Part shown: piece by piece, positions 21,969 to 33,287 of the stretch
Numbering within the stretch: the stretch's first letter is position 1
Layout of the letters: every line of letters starts with the position of its first letter
From: Perilla frutescens
Taxonomy: Eukaryota > Streptophyta > Magnoliopsida > Lamiales > Lamiaceae
DNA: 64,000 nt
Direction of reading: 5' to 3'
NCBI GenBank assembly: GCA_026008535.1
Contig: BRKX01000002.1
Coordinates: forward strand, 33,347,501 to 33,411,500
Program-made: the position numbers and the translations under genes
The notes under the pieces: model-generated
Database searches by the model: none
What the model was told of the DNA's origin: nothing
What the model saw: only the letters and a program-made list of their open reading frames with translations

Positions 21969-23105
21969 TGTATGTATGAGAGAGAGAGACTTGGTCACGA
22001 ACCCCTTTAATTTCCTTAAATTTTCTTGTTCTCTTTTCACTCAAAAATTTCAAATTTGGATTCCATCAATACTTTATAAGTTAAGTATATCATTTTAGAA
22101 TCATTAAAACAAGACAACTAATATCCTCCCGGATCCATTAGAATCACCCATTTTTGTCGGACGGTATATATAAATGGGCAGATTAATAGTCGTCGTCCTT
22201 CGCGAAACGAGCACAAAATTGACGACTAGATTGTTTCAGACCATATGTATACATAGTATAATTGGTCTTGGGGTACATCAGATATTCAGATAACAACTTG
22301 ATGCACATCCCCCTGTTCTGTAGTTGGAATCTTCCATACATTGTGTACTTGTATAGTAATAAATATTCAAATAAAAAAAAACGTGTCTAACCTGTCACAT
22401 GGTACCAGTATCCAAGTTTAGTGATATGTTTATATATAATTTTGCTGGTATTTAATTCAACTTGGATATATTGATTAAAATTAATTATTAGTTTGGTATG
22501 TAACTTATATTTTGATACTTTCATCAGTCATAGATAAGTATATTGATTATCTAGCACTTGCTTTTATTAAATTTTATTCTATTTATTAAAAAAATGAGAT
22601 AGAAAACGTCAATGAATTAAGAGTCATATTAAATTTTAGAAAAATACCTAGTATTTTATTTTTATTTATTTATTTCATTTAAAAAATAGGGGAAAAAAAG
22701 AAACTAGTATGAGCTGGTCCTCGATCACCAATTGATGGTCCCATCACCTCATTAAAATCTGAGAAGAATCCGCAAGGACCACAAGTCCACAACAGTTCAT
22801 TACAAACCTCTAACTCTTGATGCATTTGGATAGAAGAAAATTCAACTTATACTTCTAACTACAAATCCTCCCATAAAAAATAAAAACATGGATGTGACCG
22901 TTTAACAAGAACCCCTACGTTACACGAATCAAATAGGATTCAAATCTATCTAAAAAAATTAAAAATAAAGAAACTAAAAATCCATTCAGACTCATCCCCA
23001 ATCAGCCGAGGTCAAGATAAAAACTTGTGTTTTGGTTATACATCCATAATTTTTTCTAGTTTTGCTTTTATTTTATTTTATTTCAAAAATCATCTATTTC
23101 ACCCT
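21296..23105. other. Intergenic with composite microsatellite, no gene seen
   Basis: (CA)n(TA)n(TGTA)n(GA)n at about 21914-21989. No gene or element end I can support. Confidence 0.55.
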
Positions 23106-24030
23106 AATTAATTATCGAAAAGTGCACAAGCCCACACGTTAGTATCGGACGAGTGCACTGCGCGTAGGGATGAGCAAAACCGAATCGGAACCGAAAAACT
23201 GAAACCGAACCGAACTAACACCGGTCCTCATTGCTCGGACCGAAACTGAACCGACTATTTCGATTTCGGTTCGGCTCAGTGCCTTACCTTAATTCGGTTC
23301 AGCTTCGTTTTATATATTTTCGGTGGCGGTTCACTTTGATTTTAGGACATCGGTTCAGTTCGGTTTGAACCGAATGCTCACCCCTAACTGCGCGAGACGC
23401 TGGACAAAAAAATTAATTTAATTCAAAAATTTAAATTAATTCAATTTAATTTTAGAGTTCACCAATTTCAATTTAAGGTATATATTTATTTCAAAAAAAT
23501 TAATTATCGAGCGCAATACACGAGCTTACGCATTAGCGTTGGGTAAGTGCATTGCGTGAGACGCCGAATAAAAAAAATAAATTAATTCAATTTAATTTTA
23601 AGGTTCACTAATTCCATTTTAGGGTATATATTTATTTGAAAAAATTAATTATCGAGTGCACTGCAACGAGCCCACGCGTGTCGGGTAAGTGCACTGAGCG
23701 AGACGCCGAATAAAAAAACTAAATTAATTCAATTTAATTTTAGGGTTCACTAATTCCATTTTAGGGTGTATATTTATTTGAAAAAAATTAATTATTGAGC
23801 GCACTGCTCAAGCCCACACATTAGTGTCGGGAGCGTGCACTGCACGAGATGCTGAATAAAAAAATTAAATTAATTTAATTTTATGATTCACTAATTCCAT
23901 GTTATGATATATATTTATTTCAAAAAAATTAATTATCGAATCGCAGTGCACAAACCCACATGTTTGTATCGAGCAAATGCAGTGTGTGAGACACTGGATT
24001 AAAAAATTGAATTAATTCAAAAAATTGTAT
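23106..24030. repeat. Imperfect tandem array, about 145-bp unit, five copies
   Basis: Units begin near 23106, 23498, 23643, 23787 and 23928, each with TTAATTATCGA. Each has a GC-rich core (GCGCACTGC, then GCCCACGCGTTAGTGTCGGG, then GTGCACTGCGCGAGACGC) followed by an AT-rich half ending AATTCCATTTTAGGGTATAT. The first unit is lengthened by the hAT insertion at 23165-23386. Confidence 0.85.
23165..23386. mobile_element. hAT-type MITE inserted in the tandem array
   Basis: 222 bp with inverted ends TAGGGATGAGCA and TGCTCACCCCTA, flanked by a perfect 8-bp duplication ACTGCGCG (23157-23164 and 23387-23394). An 8-bp duplication and TAGGG ends are typical of hAT elements. The interior is repeated CCGAA / TTCGG sequence and has no coding capacity. 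Confidence 0.92.
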
Positions 24031-24323
24031 GTTCATACTAGCATATATATATATATATATATATATAAATATATATATATTAACATATATGTTCATAATA
24101 GTAGGATATTACTTTCATTTCAGCATAGGAAAATTTATAAGAATAGACAACAATTTAAAGTGTAATTTATATGATTCCGAAAATTGAGCTTTTTTAAGTT
24201 TCTAAAATATTACAAGTTTGCCACAATCTTTGACCAAATCTTAGCCATCTAAATCAAAATAATGAATGAATTATATGAGTTCCTAGTTCTCACATGAGGA
24301 ATGGATTCTCATATGATCCATTC

Positions 24324-24360
<37 letters not shown>

Positions 24361-25082
24361 GTGGTTCTAAAGGGAGCCAGTTCTGGTGTGAGAACAAGGA
24401 ACTAATCTCAACCATAGATTCTGATGATTTTGGTGGCCCAAATTGCCTCAAATTTTTGGTGGAATTTTTGTTATATTTGATAATTTTTAAGATTGTGAGG
24501 TTATTTGGGTAGTTTAGTAAATATATACAATATTTCCTCTCTATCTTTTTTTTTCTCGTTGGTTTGAGTATTCTCTTTCTCAACTCACCCCTCTTTGTTT
24601 CTTGTCTCTCTAGGAGTCATGAGACCTATGAATTTATAAAGAACCAGTTGTAGGTGGCGAAATTTTACAATATTATAAATAATATTTTTATTGATTTTAA
24701 TTTATTTATTTAGTTTTGGAATCATATCAAATTCAAAATTAAATAAAATATTTAAATAATAAAGATATTATTATATGATAAACATTAAAAGTATTTGCCA
24801 ACAAGTATATATCTTTCAAGATATATATCAATTTCCAATAGTCAATGAGATAGTGTTACATCAGCTCTAGATCTCTCTTCCCACAACTATAAATAGGGCC
24901 CTCCATATCAGTTGAAAAACACACCAGAAGTCATTTGAAGAGTTCAAGAATTTGAGAACTTCCATAAGTGAAATTCTCTCAGATATTCAAGGCGTTCTTG
25001 TGACATTCAAATGCGTTCTTCATCAAATTCATTCCGAAATTAGCGTTTGATCCGGAAATAAGGCGTCGGCCCTATTATTTAA
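24031..25082. other. Intergenic, microsatellites and a possible low-copy repeat
   Basis: (AT)n near 24043-24080 and (CA)n(TA)n near 24323-24360. The sequence around the latter (GTTCTCATATGATCCATTC and GAACAAGGAACTAATCTCAA) partly resembles 25535-25590, so a short repeat family may sit on these microsatellites. No gene. Confidence 0.4.
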
Positions 25083-25272
25083 AAAATAATACAAAAATTG
25101 TAAAAATAAGAATCATACACTCTTTTTTAGCAAATGTAATACACTTTCTTAAAAAGGGGGCTTTTTTGATGAATTATACATAACAGAGGGGGTTTTTAAG
25201 ACTATTTTTTTAACACAGAGGGTTTTTTAATTTTTCACGAAAACACAGGGGAGTAATATGAAATCTGTCCTT
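25083..25272 (+). repeat. Solo arm of the foldback element
   Basis: About 190 bp highly similar, in the same orientation, to the right arm of the foldback element at 26016-26580. It runs from TACAAAAATTGTAAAAATAAG to GGAGTAATATGAAATCTGTCC. No partner arm lies next to it. Confidence 0.7.
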
Positions 25273-25587
25273 AAATAAAACACAACTAAGGACGTTAATG
25301 TTAAAATTCATATCTTCTTCGATAATGCTAAAACTAGTCACAGTAATGATAAAACTAATTATAGCATTGCTAAAATCTATCATAGTAATGCTAAAAGAAT
25401 TCAACCCAAATATAATAAAATTTCTAAATTATAAAAATACCCCCAATTTATTAAAATAACCATAATATTACAAAAATGTCACCGCATAACTCAAACTCGG
25501 GTACAAATTTTCATCATCCAAAATTTGAAGATCTATGATTCTAATTGATTCTTAGTTCTTAGATGGGGCTCTGGTTCTCATTTGATC

Positions 25588-25591
<4 letters not shown>

Positions 25592-25665
<74 letters not shown>

Positions 25666-25683
25666 TGTGTGTGTGTGTGTGTG
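25592..25683. repeat. Composite microsatellite (TC)n(TA)n(GT)n
   Basis: Three dinucleotide tracts in series, about 92 bp. Confidence 0.95.
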
Positions 25684-26015
25684 ATATCCTATAAAAAATA
25701 CAAACTAGGAAACAAACTAAAACATAATATATATAAAATAAAATACTAAATAAAATTAAACTTAATTTATTATTTTCAGATTTATAATATAAAATTCTCC
25801 CTAATATACCGGCGCGTGGGCCCCGCGTGTTGACAGGCGCCTGTCTGATTTAGCCTGCAATAAGAGCCTGTGCACAGGAGCGCAACTCAATTGCTCAAAT
25901 ATATTTGTGCATAATCGTAAAACACCAATTGGGCTTGGGTATCTCCATCCTAATCGGGCCGTATTGTTGGGCCTATCAGCTCTGCCCTCCACCACCACAT
26001 ACCTCTATCAAAAAT

Positions 26016-26580
26016 CCTCTTTGCAAATTTCATATTACTCCTTTCTGTTTTTTCGAAAAAATAAAAAAACTCTCCGTGTTTAATAAATAGTCTAAAAACT
26101 TCCTTTGTTATATATAATTTATCAAAAAAATCCTTTTGGAGAAAGTGAATTATTCTTTCTAAGAAAGAAGTAGGATTTATTTATTTTTACAATTTTTATT
26201 ATAGATAGATAGATAGATATATTTTATATCATTTGAAAATTTTATTATTTGATTATACTACTACTTTTTAGCTATTTTGATAATTTCCTATGTTTCGTAT
26301 TTTTTTTACATATAAATATATTTTATATTATTTAAAAATTATAGCATTTGGTCAAACTACTATTTTAATAAATTGGTTATATTTAAAAAAAATACAAAAA
26401 TTGTAAAAATAAGAATCGTACACTCTTTTTTAACGAATGTAAATATGTAATTCACTTTCTCAAAAAGAAGTTTTTTTTTATGAATTATACATAACAGATG
26501 GGGTTTTTAGATAATTTATTTAACACATGGGTGTTTTTAATTTTTCGGAAAAACATAGAGGAGTAATATGAAATTTGTCC
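26016..26580. mobile_element. Foldback element with arms of about 200 bp
   Basis: The left arm (26016 to about 26210) is the inverse of the right arm (about 26375-26580). Outer ends are TTTCATATTACTCC and GGAGTAATATGAAA, inner ends AATTTTTATT / TACAAAAATTGTAAAAATA. Flanks ATCAAAAAT (26007-26015) and ATCAAAATA (26581-26589) match at 7 of 9 positions, suggesting a 9-bp duplication of MULE type. No coding content. Confidence 0.75.
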
Positions 26581-26589
26581 ATCAAAATA

Positions 26590-27063
26590 TTTGGATCGGT
26601 TCTTAATTTGGATCTTTCATATTCAAGATAAATTAACAGAATTATATTTCTTATGGTGCCACATTATCATATGCATATTACGTACATGAAGCGATGAATA
26701 TATAAAATGAGAGTTTTTGGTATGAATGGCATTAATTTATAATTCATAGATTGCAAAATGCCAGAATCAACAAAATTTCACTCTCTCTAGCCATTTTTTA
26801 ATTTTATTGATGGGCACCATTTGAGCTTCATAGAGACACTTGGGCGTCCCTGCTAAATGATGTTTTATTTATTTCCTACACTGATGCATTGAAAGATGAG
26901 ATATAATGAAATTATTTTGTAGAAAGAGTATAATCTACTTGTAATGATATTAAATAACACAATATTAATTCAAATGAGCTGCAAAAACAGTACAGATGTT
27001 AGTTCATGACTCATATTTTCCACCTAAAAAATGAGCCCTACTCAACCAAAAGATTCCCTATAC

Positions 27064-27113
<50 letters not shown>

Positions 27114-28041
27114 GTCTCCAAATGGGCCATTCTAACTCAATTATATGTTGGAATATTACTCCTAATGCTATTGTTGATTATGTCACAACTTGAAATTTTC
27201 AAAGTCAATATATATCCAAGAAAATGAAGCAGAGGGAAAGGGAATTGCTGGCCTGTTTTTCTTGATTGCATGATAGATTTAAATTGTTAGAACCCCACTT
27301 TTCTTTTCATCGCTAGATGCCATCAAATACTACGTCTGGGCATTAGTTAGAGGGCCAAACCTTATCCTTCTCACAACTCATTTAATATTTGATTTCAATA
27401 CATAACTCCCAATGGTAGCCCACTCAATAATAAATTGAGATGAAATTTGCGAATGTGTTTAATAGCATATTTGTAATTTTGTTAGTGCTTGATTGTTTTT
27501 CAATTCAGATTTTAACCAATCTTATACATTTTGATTCTGAAGACAGACTCAAACAAGACTTACTCATTGTGTAAAGATGTGTACTATGCTAAAGTCGTTA
27601 TAATAAATAAAATATAATTAATACTGTGTAATGAAATACAAAATAAAATATTATTTTATAGTGAAATATAAAGTAATAAAAATTTTAAACAGATTTGGTA
27701 ATAGGTTTGGATAAATTACTAGGTCACTGATGGGCCACTACTTCAACCGGTTGGCTCAACTTCAATAAACATGTGTATATTAAATAAGTTATTTTATATT
27801 ATGTTATGAAATCAAATGTAGTTTATTACTAAATATAATTAGAATTTAATTGAAGATAGTGTTAAACTTTGGAGTTAAGTAAAATATGTCATAATCAAGG
27901 CCAAATTTTAAATATCCTCGAACTTTTCCATTTTCTTTGTTTGCAATTCATATTTATTGATTGCGATGATATATATTACAGAAGCATCTTCCAAAAATTA
28001 AAAAAACACTTATAAAAGTAGTAAAAATTAAAAATATATTA
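26590..28041. other. Intergenic, no gene seen
   Basis: (CT)n(TA)n microsatellite at about 27064-27112. The rest is AT-rich without recognisable features. Confidence 0.55.
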
Positions 28042-28046
28042 TGATC

Positions 28047-28298
28047 TGTTAAAATCTGAAATAGAAGAGAAGCACTCAATGTGTTTGTAAAAATGCATAG
28101 AAGAAAACTGTAAATGAACGCAAGAATATTTAAGAATTTTCTGATTGTATTCTACTATTGAATCCCAAGATATTTACATGTATTTATAGAGCTTACAACC
28201 ACTCTAACTAACCTCCACAAAATATGGAATGGACGACACGTGTATACCAAAATATCTAACTACCAACTACTAACTTGCAACAGAATAAATATCTAATA
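28047..28298 (-). repeat. 3' LTR of the Copia element
   Basis: 252 bp from TGTTAAAATC to ATCTAATA on the plus strand. Nearly identical to 32031-32281. Confidence 0.95.
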
Positions 28299-28317
28299 CT
28301 CCCCTGCAGAAACATAA

Positions 28318-29715
28318 CTAGCCAAATCTGAGTTTTAATCTGTCTCGCAAACTCTGAAACCTTGACTCAGCAAGAGGCTTTGTAAACAAGTCTGCAACTT
28401 GATCATTAGATGGTACATGCCCAATTTCAACACTTTTGTCTTGAACTTTCTCTCGCACAAAATGAACGTCGATCTCCACATGTTTCGTACGTGCATGAAA
28501 AACTGGATTGGAGGCTAATGCAATTGCACTACAATTATCACACCATATTCGAGCAGGTTGATCAAATAAAAAACCAAGTTCCTTGCATAGAGCTCTTAAC
28601 CAAACTACTTCAGCTGTAACATTTGCAAGTGCTCTATACTCGGACTCCGCACTGCTTCTAGATACAACTTCCTGCTTCTTAGAACTCCATGAGATGAGAT
28701 TTTGTCCAATAAAGACACAGTGACCACCAGTGGAACGCCTATCATCTAAGCAACTCGCCCAATCTGCATACCAAGCCCTTGGGGCTTGTTTTAATCCATA
28801 AATGGCCTTATGAAGCTTGCAAACATGACTAGGAAATTGAACATTTTCAAAGCCTCTAGGCTGCGTCATATAAATTGTTTCTTCAAGCTCACCATTTAAA
28901 AAGGCATTATTAATATCAACTTGCCTTATACCCCAGTTATTGATTGCTGCCATTGCAAACACCAGTCTGATGGTGGAAAATTTTACTACAGGACTGAAAG
29001 TTTCAAGAAAATCGACACCAGCATATTGCTCAAACCCTCTGGCTACCAGTCTAGCCTTCAATTTATCCACTGAACCATCAGGCTTAGTCTTAACCTTGAA
29101 CACCCACTTATTTGAAATGAGCTTTTGATTGGCTGTAGAAGGAACTAATTCCCAAGTGTGTTTTTCTTGTAAAGCATCAAACTCTGCTTGCATAGCAGCC
29201 ACCCAAGCTGGGTCTGCTAAAGCTTGACTAACTGTAGTGGGTTCAGTGGGAAGCTTATGTTCAAAAATCCACACCTTTGGTTTAAAAATCCCATTCTTGG
29301 ACCTAGTAACCATACTGTGCTGTGGAGGAGGTGGAGGAAAAAAAGATGAAGACTCAGAAGATATAGGACTAGAACTAGTGGAGGAGGAATTATGTGAAAG
29401 GGGGGAAGAAGAAGAAGAGTGCGGTCTTGAAGAATCAGAGTGATCAGAAGAACGCTGTATTGAGGAGTCAGAAGTATGAGAGGAGAAGGAATTATCAGAG
29501 ACTGCTTGTTCTGGAGTAGGAATAATTGCAGTTGTAGCAGGAAAATCAGAATAAGAAAAGATTGAGGCATCAGTTTGCTGAGAGGTGTTGGAAAATAGAG
29601 ACTTATAAGGAAATTCTTCTTCATTAAAAGCTACAGAATCAGCTACATATATCCTGCCAGTTGGATGGTAACATATATATCCTTTGTGATGTGAACTATA
29701 GCCTAAAAAATACAC
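28318..29715 (-). pseudogene. Copia reverse transcriptase-RNase H region, RT core deleted
   Basis: A serine-rich linker precedes the RT start (NKWVFKVKTKPDGSVDKLKA, then RLVARGF, then RQVDINNAFLNG and IYGLKQAPRAWY). The sequence then jumps straight into the RNase H side (DWASCLDDRRSTGGHCVF, SSKKQEVVSRSSAESEY). The stretch that normally lies between, including the YVDD catalytic motif, is absent. The junction stays in frame, so it is a clean internal deletion. The RNase H acidic motif and C-terminal end (ADLFTKPL) are kept. Confidence 0.92.
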
Positions 29716-31919
29716 TTGCTTGATCTGAATTGAAGTTTATGGGAGTTATAAGGTTTTAGATAGGGAAAACAAGCACACCCAAAAACTTTTAAATGACTGT
29801 AGCTTGGAATTGTGTTGAACAACATTTGAAAGGGCGACTGTTGGTTTAAAACAGGAGTAGGAAGTCTGTTTATGAGATAGGTGGAGGTGTGAAATGCTTC
29901 CCACCAAAATTGTAGTGGAAGAGATGCTTGAGATAGCAAGGTCAGGCCTTTATCAACAATGTCTTGGTGTTTTCTCTCAGCTTTACCGTTTTGTTGATGA
30001 ATATATGGGCATGGGTGTTGAAAGTGAATACCTAGATGACTAAGATGAGCTACAAGAGGTCTGTATTCTCCTCCCCAATCAGATTGAAAAGTTTGAACAG
30101 AAGTGTGAAACTGACACTGAATCATAGCTAGGAACTTAGTCACCACTGCACAAGCTTGAGACTTGAGAGTGAGAGGAAAGATCCAGGTATACCTAGTAAA
30201 ATCATCTACAAAATGGATATAGTACTTGTAGCCATGAATACTTGGTGTTTTGGCAGGACCCCAGATGTCTGAGTGTATTAGTTGAAAGGGTGCTGAAGTT
30301 TTAGTGGGTTGAGATGTGTGTGCAGATTGATGTATATGACCAATTTTGCATGCATCACAAAATGATAAAGAGGTGGAAGAAAAAGGAATGTGAATAGAAT
30401 TAAGAAGAGTAGACAGCACAGAATGACTAGGATGCCCAAGCTTACGGTGCCATTTATTCATATCATTTTTCAAGATACATGAACGAGCCTCCTTTGACAC
30501 AACTTCAGTTTTACAAGGAGGTATTATGGCAGAAGTCTCAGAAACATGAACATTGCTCACAGTATGAGATACAGCAGCTGAACCATTTTCAGACCCAACA
30601 CCAGCTTTCTTCCAATGCATCATAGACAAATCAAGTCTGTAGAGCCCCTTTTCCAGTGTTCCTTTCATCAAAACCTTGTGGTGGAGTTTGTCCTTAACAA
30701 GACATGAATCAACATGAAATTCAACAACAACATTGTTGTCCTTAGTAAACTGAGATATACTTAACAAATTCTTTGTGATTTGAGGCACATAAAGAATATT
30801 GTTAAGCAACAATGAATGAGAAGATTGTGTTACAGCCGCCTTACCAGATGCAGCAATAGGTAAGTGTTGTCCATTTCCAACCATCAATCTTTCATTACTG
30901 GAAACTGGAGAAGCTACAGACAGATGATGAAGCTCATTAGTGATGTGATTTGTAGCCCCACTGTCTACAACCCAGGGAGTGTAACCATCATCTTCCACAC
31001 CTTCATCCTGATACACGTCAACTGCAGAAGTATCAGCATAAAAGGCATGAGATACAGATTGTGTAGGACCAGTAAAATTAACATCGAATCTCTTATAACA
31101 TTTCCAAGCAACATGTCCAGATTTGCCACATAATTGACATATGATCCTGTTATCCTTGACAAAACCTCTGCCAGAACCTCTGCCTCTTGAGCCATTAATA
31201 CCCCTCCCAGCACCAGGAGAAAAGTCAGATTGAGGAGAGCGATTAGCAGAAGTATAAGCTCTATTATAAACAACATGTGCACTTGGAAACATCAGTAACT
31301 GGTTTTGAATTCTCTGCTCTTGAGCTTGAAGAGCAAAGTGAACCTCCTGAAGATTCAGAGGTTCAGATCTGTGTGTCAAATTGACCACCACTGCTTCATA
31401 TTCAACGCCAAGACCACCAAGAATGTACAACACAAGTTCGTCGTCAGAAATGCGATGACTGGCTCCTGCTAACAGATCGGCGAAGCTGCGCATCTTCAGA
31501 AAGTACTCATCCACCGATTGATCACCTTTCCGAGTAGTTTGCAGCTGAAAGCGGAGCTGCATCACTCTTGCTTTGGACTGAGACTGGAACAAAGATTCCA
31601 GAACTTGCCAAAGCTCACGGGCTGAAGTACATCGAGTGACGTACCCCATCATAGACTCACCAATTGAGCTTAGCATCCAGCTCATCAAAAAATGATCCTT
31701 AGAGAGCCAAACCAAATATTCCGGATTTGTCATACACTGACTAGATGAAGAAGTCGGAAGAAACTAGGATGGAATGCGAGTGAGAGAATCAATGAGGTCA
31801 TATAAACCATGTGCACGAACAGTAGCTAGAACTTGCATTCGCCAGAATGCATAATTCGACCGATCCAAACGGATGTGAATAGATTGGAGATGCGGAAGCT
31901 CAACACTAGAAGGCGCCAT
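29703..31919 (-). pseudogene. Copia gag-protease-integrase region
   Basis: The likely start is the ATG at 31917-31919. An in-frame TAG at 31764-31766 interrupts gag, and a long open stretch then runs from 31733 to 29703. Visible parts are the gag helix region, the CCHC knuckle (CQLCGKSGHVAWKC), the aspartic protease (VVDSGATNH), the integrase zinc region (HRKLGHPSH, then CDACKIGH) and integrase core acidic residues (HSDIWGP, QSDWGGEY). The frame ends early at a T run near 29705-29710, where the neighbouring frame carries the expected continuation. That makes a one-base break between integrase and RT. Confidence 0.9.
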
Positions 31920-32030
31920 AGCCACAGGCCAACAAGAATCAAAATTCAGAAAAAAAAAAACTGCAATAGAAATGCAGAAGAGCAGATCACAATAGAAATG
32001 TGATGGAACGGATCGAAACCGAGGATACCA

Positions 32031-32281
32031 TGTTAAAATCTAAAATAGAAGAGAAGCACTCAATGTGTTTGTAAAAATGCATAGAAGAAAACTGTAAATG
32101 AACCAAGAATATTTAAGAATTTTCTGATTGTATTCTACTATTGAATCCCAAGATATTTACATGTATTTATAGAGCTTACAACCACTCTAACTAACCTCCA
32201 CAAAATATGGAATGGACGACACGTGTATACCAAAATATCTAACTACCAACTACTAACTTGCAACAGAATAAATATCTAATA
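32031..32281 (-). repeat. 5' LTR of the Copia element
   Basis: 251 bp. It carries the promoter side for minus-strand transcription and is followed inward by the primer-binding site near 32019-32030. Confidence 0.95.
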
Positions 32282-32474
32282 TGATCTTTTGAACTGGTAC
32301 GTGGTTTTATTGGTTCACGATTTTAACGAATTGGACCAGTCCGAATTTAATGAAGGGTTGTTAATTAGTAACCGACCAATTATTACAGTCCCCTGTGACC
32401 CCAAGCAATCGAGGTTTTAGTGTAAAGAAAAGCATTTCGAGTTGAACTTCAATTGCATGCATTTCCTTTCCTCA

Positions 32475-32475
<1 letters not shown>

Positions 32476-32557
<82 letters not shown>

Positions 32558-32558
32558 G
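32476..32558. repeat. (AAT)n microsatellite
   Basis: About 27 trinucleotide units, followed by an AAGA-rich tract to about 32604. Confidence 0.97.
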
Positions 32559-32604
32559 AAAAGAAGAAGAAAGAAAGAAAAAAGAAAGAAAGAAAGAAAG
32601 AAAG

Positions 32605-33287
32605 TAGTGGGTTTCCTTATTTAGCTTTTTCATTATTTTCGTACACATTAAACTTTAACTATATATTACTTATCTTTAAAAAAGAAAAAAGTTTACCAAT
32701 TACAAAAGGAGTTAATTGTGGTGGAGTGATGAGTTGTAGAAGCGTTAAACTTAGGCTTTACATCTCTTTCACAAATGGCGTGTAATCTTTAATGTATAAT
32801 TAATTAATGATCGCCATAATATATGTTATCGAGAATGGTGACATTTAAATTCAACTCTATTGGAAATGATGAATTGATTTTTCACAAAATTGCAAGCCTT
32901 TGGAATGAGTAAGTGAGCCAATTCTTGCTATTTCTTCATTTTCATGCATTATTCAATCATATTTATATGCTCGTGGCGTGGACCACAATCCGAGCTACCC
33001 TACTTTTTGACTTTTTTATTTTCTTATAATGTTCAATATAATTTTTTATTTTATGTATATATATAATATCGCGTGAGAGGGCAGTGATGAATTTAGGGAA
33101 TTGCGAATTGAGCCATCCAATCCCTCTCAAGTCTCAATTTAGTGCACGTATACATTATAATATTATATTGGAGAATGGAAGTGTATATTTACTTATTTAG
33201 TATCTACAATGTTTAGATCGAAAAGTAAACTCCTCCTAAACCTTTTTTAGAGAGATTATTATTATTATTTGGTGCAAAAATCCCAAG
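32605..33287. other. Intergenic, no gene seen
   Basis: AT-rich, with nothing I can name between the microsatellite and the CACTA element. Confidence 0.5.

Larger units (their letters stand above)
28047..32281 (-). mobile_element. Ty1/Copia LTR retrotransposon, internally deleted
   Basis: 4235 bp on the minus strand with terminal LTRs at 28047-28298 and 32031-32281, flanked by the 5-bp duplication TGATC (28042-28046, 32282-32286). The two LTRs differ by about one substitution and one indel. On the minus strand the 5' LTR is followed by TGGTATC, the start of an initiator-Met primer-binding site. A polypurine stretch CAGGGGAG adjoins the 3' LTR. Gene order (gag, protease, integrase, RT, RNase H) is Copia. 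Gag, the integrase/RT junction and RT are all damaged, so this copy cannot move on its own. Confidence 0.95.

Noticed and set aside
32442..32624. Asn-rich 60-codon frame
   Set aside because: It is the (AAT)n microsatellite read in one frame.
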